Origin: Viola odorata
Taxonomy: Eukaryota; Streptophyta; Magnoliopsida; Malpighiales; Violaceae
Direction: 5' to 3'
Assembly (NCBI GenBank): GCA_963691705.1
Contig: OY829538.1
Span: forward strand, 13,294,443-13,358,442
Length of the DNA stretch: 64,000 bases
A program made the position numbers and the translations under genes. The notes below the pieces were generated by a model that was not told the origin of the DNA, searched no databases, and saw only the letters and a list, made by a program, of their open reading frames with translations. Below are positions 55,541 to 64,000 of the stretch, piece after piece; the first letter of the stretch is position 1; every line of letters starts with the position of its first letter.

Positions 55541-57037
55541 TGATTGCATTGCATTTCATCATGTTTTATTGTCCATTTACTTGTTTATTTGGACAGTAAA
55601 CCTACTGATTTATCCTTGATTTCCCATATTCTTGGCAGTTCTGGTCTGATGGCAAAATATTGAAGATTCTGATGTGGAAAGCTGAAGCTGATTTTCCCAG
55701 TCTTGGCCTAGACTTTGGCCAAGACACATTCGCATCCAAAGCAGCGCACCATTGAGACTGTCTTGGCCAAGCCTGCGGCTAAGACACTTTCGCGATAAAG
55801 CCAGAAGAGTGGATCACTTGGGCCGCTTCCCGCATTGGGCTTTGCAGCTGGCAAGTCGCAGTTGTCCCGCAAATTTAGAGGGATCTGAAGCATATCTCTT
55901 GAAGAATCCCGCATGGGATCTCCCTCTTTTGTATTTGCGATTTAATTCCCATTTTAGAACACTTTTTAGGGATTAGAGTTGGAATAGGACAGAGGAGTTA
56001 AGGGCTATTTAGCTAAACGTTATTCCTCCTCTGTCCAGATCGGAACCCTTCTTCTCTTTTCTCCTTCTTCGACATTGATACAATTTTCTCCAGATTTATT
56101 TAAATCTCGGATTTAGTTTATTTATGCAACCAAAAATATCTTGTCTTTTTAATTATGAGTATTAGTAACTAAACACCCATTCTTGGTAAGGGTTGATGAG
56201 CTGAAGTTCTTATGCATTCGTGAGATCAATCCGTACTTAACAATCTCTTCTCTCGTATTTATTTATTTCTTAAACTTAATCTATCGCTTACTCACTAGAG
56301 ACAAGATTTGATCATCCTTGTACTCTAGGAGAGAAGAGTTGCAGCCGGTCTAGAAGGAAAGGGAGTACCCGTCGGCAAGACAAAGTAGGCAACTAGTCTC
56401 ACGCCAGACTAGAAGAGATAAGTAATCTAGGTCAAGACCAGATTGACAACCTAGGGTTTCCATAGGGAGACACCTTGGCCTAGGTACTGTCTTCCCCTAT
56501 ACCATTGAGGAAGCGAACAACCATTCAAGACCGTAGTCAAACGGATAAACCCTTTAACCAGCAAGGTGTCCCTTGGCTAGGATTATCAGGAAAGGGAGTA
56601 CCCGCCAGGTAATTTGAAGAGGCGGAAAGACAGGAGTGAACAGGAGTACCTCCACTCTATAGCAGTACTATGAACGAAGAGAGGAATACCTATGAATCTA
56701 TGATCGAAGCATAAGAACAGAAGCTCTCACATCGGCCTTACCTGGAATTTCCTTTTATCAGATTTATTTCAATCTTGACCCCTGTCTTGGCCAACCCTTT
56801 GGCCAATACTATTTTCGAACTATTCTTACTTCTTTCTGTTTTGTCTTTATTTTCAGATACTACCAAACCAAATCCAGTGACGAGGAAGTCAACCTAAGAA
56901 TTACATCTCCTAGAGGTCTCTGTGGACGATCCTCTTACCACAATCTACAAACTCTTGTGGATAGTGATAAGTTGTATTTCTACCCCCAATTCCATACCTA
57001 TTTCACTATTATATTTGACGTGTTCGACGCGCGATCA
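55541..57037 (+). repeat. Ath-2 3' LTR
   Basis: Direct repeat of 24887-26303, beginning TGATTGCATTGC and ending GCGCGATCA. It keeps the stretch near 55985-56113 lost from the 5' copy. Confidence 0.95.
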
Positions 57038-57042
57038 CCTTT

Positions 57043-57410
57043 TTAAAGGTTGGTCCGTTAGCACGATGACAGTATGAGCTTGAAAATATCGACTCATTTT
57101 CCGCGTGGCTTGTATCAATGGCAATGCTATTTTTTCAATACGGGCATATCTCAGCTCATAAAGTATACAGGGTGGTGCGTGTGATTGTCATCTCGCACAA
57201 GGACCGTACTGACCACTTCGTCAGCAACCCCGAGATATAAGTACAAGATATCGCCAGGCTCTGGTCTTGTCAATACCAAGTCGGACGATAGATAGGCCTT
57301 CAGGCCTATAAATGCCTCTTCGCATTCAGTCGTCCACCCGAAGACGGCTTTCTTGAGTATAATTTTGAAAAAAGGGAGACACTTCTCGCGTTGCTTAGAG
57401 ATAAACCGTA
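57043..57410 (-). pseudogene. Tat-2 pol fragment: first RNase H and end of reverse transcriptase
   Basis: Read from 57410 downward: the connection RFISKQREKCLPFF, then KKAVFGWTTECEEAF, and the RNase H blocks VSTVLVRDD and HTHHPVYF, ending at the QPLK codons where Ath-2 inserted. Stops are present. It joins gag directly at about 57410 with no protease or reverse transcriptase core between. Comparison with Tat-3 (28898 to about 30583) indicates a deletion of about 1.7 kb. Confidence 0.85.
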
Positions 57411-59228
57411 TCAGAGCGATAACACGCCATCGTGTACTCTATTTGTTGGGTTACTCTTTGCTTCTTCTTGTATTTTCACAGCGAATTCTCCTAGATAGCC
57501 TTCTTCAACCAGGCGCTCTATTACCGATTTGAGTTCTCTACATGCCTCGATAGAGTGTCCTTTAGCTTTGTGAAATTTGCAATAAGCATTTTCTCTTCTC
57601 CCTAGGGTTACCCCCGGTCTTACAGGGGCAGGATAACGGATGGGCAGGTTTCGCTGCTCCACTATTGCTAGTATTTCTGCTCTGGGTAGAATGAAAGAAG
57701 GAAGATCTGAGTCATAAACTCGTCCCTTAGGAGGATCACCCTGCCGCTCGGCTGAGGAGTCACCAGACTTTCCCTTTGAGGAGTTGCCTCTTCTCCGGTT
57801 AGAGGTCCTGGGAATGTGATCCTTTCACTGAGCGTAATCATCAATGAATCGATCTTCAGAAGTGGTCGACATGGGAGCATTATGGACTGGGCGTATGACT
57901 GGTGACATGTTTCGAAGCATGTCCCTATTCTCTTCTTCCTCCATCCTCGCATAATTGTGGGCTTTTAGCCTTAACGCATCTAAGGTTGCGGGAGGGTCCA
58001 CCATTAAAGCATCTCTGAGTTTTCCATAGCAACAATTTCGCTTTAAAGCTTCAATGGCGAAGTCAACCATCACTCCTAGCGTTAGCGACATCTTGGTGTC
58101 GAAATAATAGAGGAAACTCCTCAAGGATTCCTGAGGTCTTCTGTGTAGATCAAACAAGGCAGCAGCAGACTTCCTAATAGGGACTGCAGTACTGAATCGA
58201 CTCCTGAATTTAGATTTCAGCTATGAAAAGTTGTCAATAGACCCACCCGGAAGACCTTCGAACCATAAGCGCGCTACCCCAGACAGGGTCATTACAAATA
58301 TCTGACACAAAGCAGCGTCGTTGTGGGTCTGAAATTGTACGAAGTCTTTCACCTTGTTAAGGTGAGAAATAGGATCTCTAGTACCGTCATAGGATTTCGA
58401 GGGGAGCTTCACATGTCGGCTGACCCTATGACGCCTTATGCGCAGGCTAAAGGGGTGGCCAGAAGTATCATCAAGAATCTCACGAGCATACCGAGGTGGA
58501 GATACCTCTAAATGACACCTCCGATCTCGCGGATTTCTATCATGATGTCGCCTTGGAGACGGGCTGCGACTTCTCGGTGAGCGAGTTCGATGCCTCATAC
58601 TGCTGGATCTTTCACTCCCTCCAGGAGATAGGTCTCTATCGTCTTCAACTCTCCTACCATCCCAACGACCTCTGTCCTCACCACGCCATTGCCGCTCCTC
58701 CTAGGAAATAGGAAGCAAAGGGGCCTGTGGCACGTACGGCTCCACCGTCCTATGAGCAAATTGTAGAAGACTGACTGGCGCGTTCAACTCAGGCAACGTT
58801 ATAGAGGCATTCGCGCGTGACGGGGACGACAGCGGTCATTCGGGGATGATGAATGGAGTAAAAACAAACTGAGATGGGACGCCCGATCCAGAAGCAGTAG
58901 GCATGAATCTAGCAGCCAACTCTGTTAAGTGGTCCAATTAGGCACGGAGGGCTGAAATCGAGCTCGCGAAAGGATTATTCGCGCTGTCTATCACGGATCC
59001 CCTTGACTGGGGAGTAAAATGACTAGGTCCCGCTATCTAAGATAAAGGAGTATATGGCTGGGACACAAATGTTCTCGCTGTTTATTCGAAGGAGAGATCC
59101 GACATTCCTGGGGAAATTTCTTGTGCCGCGGTTGGAGCATCAGCGGTGGCAAAAGGGAAAAGTCGCCTACGGGTATCGAATGGAAGGCTGAAGGACTGAG
59201 ACAATGGCGGATCTGAATCAGAAGCCAT
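57411..59228 (-). pseudogene. Tat-2 gag
   Basis: Starts MASDSDPPLSQSF at 59228, matching Tat-3. After a degraded N-terminal third come an RTRSPRSRSPSPRR segment (about 58590-58550) and the Gag core: EILDDTSGHPFSLRI, VKDFVQFQTHNDAALCQIF, ARLWFEGLPGGS. A stop follows near 58219. The core continues with SLTLGVMVDFAIEALKRNC and LMVDPPATLDALRLKAHNYA, another stop near 57825, a frameshift, and the YCKFHKAKGHSIEACREL Cys/His motif. It ends by running into the deletion at 57410. Confidence 0.85.
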
Positions 59229-59292
59229 AATCTTCCCAATTTCAGAAGAACAGAGCTTGGCAATTAAGGACGCTCACTTAATTAAAACCAAA

Positions 59293-59311
59293 GCTCTCAA
59301 TGAAAGCACCA
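59293..59311 (-). promoter_or_regulatory. Tat-2 primer binding site
   Basis: Minus-strand TGGTGCTTTCATTGAGAGC, 3 nt inside the 5' LTR. It is the intact form of the Tat-3 site (one substitution there). The tRNA is not identified. Confidence 0.75.
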
Positions 59312-59314
59312 ATT

Positions 59315-59817
59315 TGATAAGATTCAAACTTCTGGGAAGCGGGGTAGAGATTATGGGCGTCTGAAGACATTGTAGCAACAGTCCGTCGTACCTGCAAAGC
59401 GCCGGAGGAGGGGCCCCCGCGTAGACACTCCAATGCTTAAGTTAGTATGGCTGTGAAATTTGGCAGAGATTTGGTATTAATTTTTAGTCTTACCTTTGAT
59501 CTGGAAGTGAGTGGTATTTTTAAGCAGAAGAAAGGGCGTTACCCTAGAGATGGGCGTTATCGACGGGAGATAACGCCCAAGATGACGTCAACATGTGTCA
59601 GCCGGATAAGATATCGCGGACGAGATATCACTAATGAGACGCTGTCGGGGTCACCTGGGATAGGATGACGCCATGTGGGTCCCCCCCACTGATGTCGACC
59701 ATCCCAGGGTTCCTTGGCCTAACGCGAGCGGTAACCGGAGGTGGTCGTTGTCATTCAAGGTCTTTGACTTTAGGTGAGAAGATGAATATACCCCTGGTGT
59801 TTCATCAATTGTTATCA
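59315..59817 (-). repeat. Tat-2 5' LTR
   Basis: Direct repeat of 13489-13974. TGATAA and TTATCA ends. Contains TGACGTCA near 59583, as in the Tat-3 LTR promoter. Confidence 0.92.
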
Positions 59818-59946
59818 ACTACTATCGCGGTAGGACTTTCGATCCTGCTAAGATAGCCGATTATGCGTCTGAAAAAATGAACGAGATAGATAGAAGCAAA
59901 GAAGGTTTTCTTTCTTCAGGAGAGGAAGAGGGAGGTGATGGTGACG
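59818..59946 (+). pseudogene. Tat-1 antisense ORF3, C-terminal piece
   Basis: Resumes where 13488 stops, after the ACTAC duplication. The frame gives FDPAKIADYASEKMNEID, matching the last exon of Tat-2 aORF3 (18659-18710). It is then cut by Ath-3 at 59947. Confidence 0.85.
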
Positions 59947-61482
59947 TGATCGCGCGTCGAACACGTCAAATATAGTAGTGAAATAGTTATGGAATTGGAG
60001 GTAGAAATACAACTTATCACTGTCTACAAAGATTTGTAGATGATGGTAAGAGGATCGTCCACAGAGACCTCTAGGAAACGTAGTTCTTGAGTTTGACTTC
60101 CTTGTCACTGAGTTTGGGTTTGGTTGGTATCTGAAACTGAAAGACAAAACAAAAAGGAAGTGAAAACAGTTTAAAGTAGTATTGGCCAGAGTCTAGGCCA
60201 AGACTGGGTCTAGATTAGGAATAAGTCTAGTAATATGGAATTCCAGGTAAGGGTGATATGAGAGCTTGCGTTCTTATGACTCGATCACGGACTCTAGGAT
60301 GTTCATCTCTTCGTTTGTAGCACTGCTATAGAGTGGAGGTACTCCTGTTCACTCTTGTCTTCCCTCCTCTTCAAATTACCTGGCGGGTACTCCCTCTCTA
60401 GATAATCCTAGCCAAGGGACACCTTGCTGGTTAAAGGGTTTATCCATTTGACTGCTGTCTTGAATGGTTGCTCACCTCTTCAATGGTACAGGGGAAGATA
60501 GTACCTAGGTCAAGGTGTTTCCCCACGGAAACCCTAGGTTGTCAATCTGGTCTCGACCTAGATTACCTATTCTTCTAGTCTGGCGCGAGACTAGTCACCT
60601 ACTTCGTCTAGCCGGCGGGTACTCCCTCTCCTTCTAGACTGATTACAACTCTTCTCTACTAGGGTACAAGGATGATCAAACCTTGTCTCTAGTGAGTAAG
60701 CGATAGATTAAGTTCAAGAAATAAATAAATACAAAGGAAGAGATTATGAAGTACGAAAGATGGCTCACGAGTGCATAAGAACTTCAGCTCATCAACCCTT
60801 ACCAAGAATGGGTGTTTAGTTACTCATACTCATGAATAAAAAGATAAAATATTTAATTGCATAAATAATATAAATCCGAGATAATAAAATCCGGAGCAAA
60901 GTGTAACAATGTCGAACTAAGAAAAGAGAAGAAGGATTGCCTAGTGTTCGATCTGGACAGAGGTGAATAATGTCTTGCTAAAATAGCCCTCAGAACCTCT
61001 GTCCCAATCCAACTCTAATCCCTAGAAAATCTCCTAAAAGATTATTATAATTAATTGTTCTAAAAATGGAAACTAAATCGCTAAATAATAAAGAGGGAGA
61101 TCCCATTCGGGATTTTACATAAGATTGCCTTCAGATCCCTCTAAAATAGCGGAACAGCTGCTACGTGCCAGCTGTAAGAGTCCAGCGCTGAAAGCGGTCC
61201 AAACGCTCCAAAGTGCTGTCTTTATCGCGAATGCGTCTTGGCCGCAGTCTTGGCCAAGACGCTCCTGGTATGCGCGCTGCGTCTGATGCGAATATGTCTA
61301 GGCCAAGATCCAGGCCTAGACTCGGGTAATGCTGCTTCAGCTCTCTTCTGTTCAGTTTCCTCCAAAGCTGCCTTCCAGATCAGATCTGCTAAGATGTGGG
61401 AAAACAAGGATAAATCAGCAGATTTACTGTCCAAAATAACTAGTAAATGGACAATAAAACTTGATGAAATACAATGCAATCA
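59947..61482 (-). repeat. Ath-3 3' LTR
   Basis: Plus-strand ends are TGATCGCGCG and GCAATCA, the reverse complement of the Ath-2 LTR ends. 1536 bp. Contains GTCTTGGCCAAGAC at 61247-61260 plus a second half-site before it. No partner copy is in the window. Confidence 0.9.
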
Positions 61483-62591
61483 AACTCCCCACACTTAAAC
61501 TATGCTTGCCCCCAAGCATACAGACTCAAAGACTCACTAAAATAAAAAATAAAAACATAACAAACAAAACACACATCCTGAATCCCCCGGACTTTCTCAA
61601 TTTCAGATTGCTTACCCTTCCACTGGATCTGCCAAGATACTTCAATAAGATATCCAATGCAAGACTAACAAGGAATGATCAATACCCCAAACACACACCT
61701 TCCACATGGTATCAAGACACCCTACTAGCAAAGATCGATAAGAAAAAAGGGAAACAGAGTTAACCAAAGATTTGAGCCCCACCAAGTGTCGTCTATCCAT
61801 AAGTGCCTAAAGACTTGGTGCCATTTAAATCACTTTGACAGATTTATTTTTTCTTTTTCTTTTCTTATTTTCTTTTATGTCCTTAAAAATTTTTCTTTTT
61901 CTTTTGACAAGTCAAGTGTCCTTTGTATGTTTACAGACACAGCACATAGACAGAGCTTGTCCTTTTCAGCGGGGACTTCCACCTTTGCTATGTCTGTCCT
62001 ATGACATTCCAACACCTTATTTGCCTCACACTATAAGTAGATAGAACGACACACTCAAATCAGCTAACCCCATCATCCTAAGAGGAGTTAAGGTACTAGC
62101 TAAGTGTCCCTACGACCATGTGGATGATAAATGTTTGGGAAACATCAGATAACATGCCCCTTGGGCATTGATCATTTACGCTTATTTACTTCCCTATTAC
62201 TAAAGCATTGTATCCCCTAGAGAAGTGTCTAAATGCAGTCTCACCAAAAGACTAAACAATCTAAGCAAGAAAATAGGGATTCGGATGTGCACACAAAACA
62301 GACGCAAAACATGCAGAAAAATACAAATAAAAATCATGCATTTGACAGACTATATACTGGACAAACTGACATAAAAAATAAAAATTTAATACACATTAAT
62401 TTGACTCACAAAACAGACGCAAAACACATGGTCAAACATTCAATATTCACAAAACACAAGACATATTTAACACCCTCCCCACACTTAAAAATAAACAATG
62501 TCCTCATTGTGTGGAGAGGCAATAATAATAATAAAAAAAAATAGAAAAGAAAGTAAAGAAAAAAAAAGTACGACCTGGGGGCAGAAGCAAC
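61483..62591 (-). other. Ath-3 3' untranslated region with hairpin and polypurine tracts
   Basis: The LTR-adjacent tract (minus strand TTTAAGTGTGGGGAGTT) is at about 61483-61499. The internal tract is at 62471-62486 (minus strand AAGTGTGGGGAGGGTG). A hairpin at 62495-62510 has a 6-bp stem ACAATG/CATTGT and loop AGGA. No gene is seen; frames here are chance. Confidence 0.7.
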
Positions 62592-64000
62592 TCATGTTGC
62601 TGGGGTCTGGGGATCTTGGCCAGAGGCTTGGCCTAGATCAGGGGCAGGAGAGGATATTGGCTTGGGCTCTTTTGGTGGAGGAGGAGGCATCGACGGGCGG
62701 GATGCGTTTGCTGGCTGGGCCGATGGCTGGGGTTCATCCTCCTCATCAGAGGATTCTGAGTCACTCTCTGAGCTCAGATTGTCATGGAGATCCTTGAGGA
62801 GCTTAAAATGGGCTTCGAGGTGCTGGTAAACGTGGAGGACGTTTTTCCTTGTGAGCTTCATCTGCTCAAGGAGGACGTCTTGCCTGTCATTAAGGCATTG
62901 GGCCCACTGAGGCACCACATTTCTGACGGGTGCTTGATTCTGGTCTTGGCCCTTGTCTTGGCCAAGACGATCGAGGATGATCTTCTGCTGCTCAAGGATG
63001 AGCAGCTGGCGAGCTTGGAATTCTCTTGCCCACTCTGGTGGCTCACTGGTGCTACTGGCAGGGGGGTCTTGGCACTTGTCTTGGCCTAGATCGGCTGCAG
63101 CAGCAGGAATGGTGGTGTCTTGGCCAGCGTCTTGGCCTAGATCCTGGGCAAGATCGCCCTCTGCTTCTTCTCCTAGGATGACTATAGGACGCAACTTATA
63201 CTGTCCTCCATTTTTCTTTGAGAAGATGTGGTCCGCCACTAGTGTAAAACCTGTGTTACAAGCAACAAACTCTCCTTCCAAATGGAAATGTCCCATTTGG
63301 TCGAAGGATCTAAAATCCAGGATTTTGGGGGAGCAACATCTAAACAAATCAGAAGCAGCAGGATTGAATCTAGCAGTTTGAATGGCAAGCCAAGTAATCA
63401 ATGATCCAAAAATTAATTTGGTTTTAGACTCACGTGCATGCAATACTTGAACCAAATACAAGCCTAAGTTGACCTTTTTCTTGTGCATAATGCACCATAA
63501 CAGAAACAATTCAGACTTGGCTAAATTTCCAGAGAGCTTTGTCTTCCCCGAAAGGTTGATAGACAAGGCTCTATGGAGCATTCTAAGCGCAGGGTTTAAA
63601 ATGGCATGTGCCTTAAAGTTCCTATCAAACTTAGCATTCGGATCACCAGTGATCTCTCTAAAAGCAACATTATTATCCCAATCTTGGGGATAATCAAAAA
63701 TAGCTTCATCAGCAAAGGCAAATCCTAGCAAAGCATTGAAGGAATCAACAGACAAGTGACTCCATTTATCACACAACCTGAAATTAATCACATCGGGAGC
63801 AGCAAAATCTGGTTTGTCTCTACCCCTAACATACAAGGTGTCCTCATCAAACCAGAAGGTTGTGTGAAACTCAAGACACAGTTCAGCAAAAGCATCACAC
63901 TCAACAGACATAAAAGGGACCCAACCAAACGCATATACATATTCCCTAATTTTATCCCCTAATGCCATCTCATTCAAAAAATCAAACTCTAATCGAGCAA
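62592..64000 (-). CDS. Ath-3 second ORF (env-position, Athila ORF), open at right edge
   Basis: Open for at least 469 codons with no stop, from the window edge to 62592. The edge cuts it, because the frame continues upstream of the Met at 63977 with ARLEFDFLNE. Blocks run in order: GDKIREYVYAFGWVPFM, ELCLEFHTTFWFDEDTLYVRG, VINFRLCDKWSHLSV, SINLSGKTKLSGNLAKSELFLLWC, KILDFRSFDQMGHFHLEGEF. Four LGQD-containing segments follow, then WAREFQARQLLILEQQKIIL, a helical stretch, acidic SESDSESSDEEDE, and a Pro-rich end with DLGQASGQD. The family is related to ATHILA ORF proteins of unknown function. This is the best-preserved copy in the window and shows what Ath-1 and Ath-2 have lost. Confidence 0.88.
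   Translation of the reverse strand, partial: ARLEFDFLNEMALGDKIREYVYAFGWVPFMSVECDAFAELCLEFHTTFWFDEDTLYVRGRDKPDFAAPDVINFRLCDKWSHLSVDSFNALLGFAFADEAIFDYPQDWDNNVAFREITGDPNAKFDRNFKAHAILNPALRMLHRALSINLSGKTKLSGNLAKSELFLLWCIMHKKKVNLGLYLVQVLHARESKTKLIFGSLITWLAIQTARFNPAASDLFRCCSPKILDFRSFDQMGHFHLEGEFVACNTGFTLVADHIFSKKNGGQYKLRPIVILGEEAEGDLAQDLGQDAGQDTTIPAAAADLGQDKCQDPPASSTSEPPEWAREFQARQLLILEQQKIILDRLGQDKGQDQNQAPVRNVVPQWAQCLNDRQDVLLEQMKLTRKNVLHVYQHLEAHFKLLKDLHDNLSSESDSESSDEEDEPQPSAQPANASRPSMPPPPPKEPKPISSPAPDLGQASGQDPQTPAT

Larger units (their letters stand above)
24887..57037 (+). mobile_element. Ath-2: Athila-type retrotransposon, plus strand, interrupted by Tat-3
   Basis: LTRs at 24887-26303 and 55541-57037, perfect 5-bp target duplication CCTTT, tRNA-Asp-type primer site, gag, pol, second ORF and polypurine tract. 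Gag is interrupted at codon 48 by Tat-3 (26515-46190); excluding it, Ath-2 would be about 12.5 kb. The first 370 bp of the two LTRs differ at about 12 sites by eye, so Ath-2 is older than Ath-1. A gag frameshift and several stops, mostly TAG, show it is dead. Confidence 0.95.
13489..59817 (-). mobile_element. Tat-2: Tat-type Ty3/Gypsy retrotransposon, minus strand, interrupted by Ath-2
   Basis: Bounded by LTRs of about 0.49-0.50 kb with TGATAA and TTATCA ends. The target duplication is ACTAC at 13484-13488 and 59818-59822. On the minus strand it has a primer site, gag, a remnant of pol, then four antisense genes near the 3' LTR. Ath-2 (24887-57037) splits its first RNase H; the frame before 24882 matches the frame after 57042. 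Protease and most of the reverse transcriptase are deleted at about 57410, so it could only have moved with help from a relative such as Tat-3, or was deleted after insertion. It sits in aORF3 of Tat-1. Confidence 0.92.
59947..64000 (-). mobile_element. Ath-3: Athila-type retrotransposon, minus strand, 3' part only
   Basis: The 3' LTR (59947-61482), 3' untranslated region and second ORF are visible; the rest lies beyond the right edge. The left flank TGACG (59942-59946) would be one copy of the target duplication. It is inserted in Tat-1 aORF3. The LTR belongs to the Ath-2 family in reverse complement. Confidence 0.9.

Noticed and set aside
1..64000. Host protein-coding or tRNA/rRNA genes
   Set aside because: Every long frame is assigned to an element or is a shadow of one, and no tRNA-like cloverleaf or rRNA sequence was recognised; the tRNA-Asp matches are only primer sites.

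Overview
The window is nuclear DNA of a flowering plant, probably from a repeat-rich, heterochromatic part of a chromosome. Nearly every base can be assigned to transposable elements and I see no host gene. The plant origin is shown by Athila-type Ty3/Gypsy elements with primer sites matching plant tRNA-Asp, by Tat-type Ty3/Gypsy elements with a second RNase H, and by a hAT transposon. The species cannot be read from the sequence.

Names used here: three Athila elements (Ath-1, minus strand, 274-12268; Ath-2, plus strand, 24887-57037; Ath-3, minus strand, 59947 to beyond the right edge), three Tat elements (Tat-1, remnants only; Tat-2, minus strand, 13489-59817; Tat-3, plus strand, 26515-46190) and hAT-1 (40091-44041).

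The elements are nested five deep. The ground layer is Tat-1, seen at 1-273, 12269-13488 and 59818-59946. Ath-1, Tat-2 and Ath-3 each inserted into it. Ath-2 inserted into the RNase H gene of Tat-2 (target duplication CCTTT). Tat-3 inserted into the gag of Ath-2 (GAAAC/GAAAT), and hAT-1 into the spacer between antisense genes of Tat-3 (ACCCAATC). Each junction has matching terminal repeats. Where I checked it, the interrupted reading frame continues on the far side.

The Athila elements run LTR, tRNA-Asp primer site, gag, protease, reverse transcriptase, RNase H, integrase, a second ORF in the env position, a roughly 1-kb untranslated region, polypurine tract and LTR. Both complete copies carry stops or frameshifts and look inactive. 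In Ath-3 the visible part of the second ORF is intact.

The Tat elements carry gag-pol in the sense direction. Between integrase and the 3' LTR they have a 7-12 kb region with four genes on the opposite strand (aORF1 to aORF4). Each of these has its own TATA-like box at a spacing conserved between Tat-2 and Tat-3, and two of them have introns. aORF3 and aORF4 are paralogues. A tandem array of short palindromes sits where the sense and antisense genes converge. This four-gene antisense cassette is the most interesting system in the window. Other signals worth a look are a palindrome (GTCTTGGCCAAGAC) scattered through the Athila elements in coding and non-coding DNA, internal copies of the polypurine tract, and a hairpin with a compensatory base change beside one of them.
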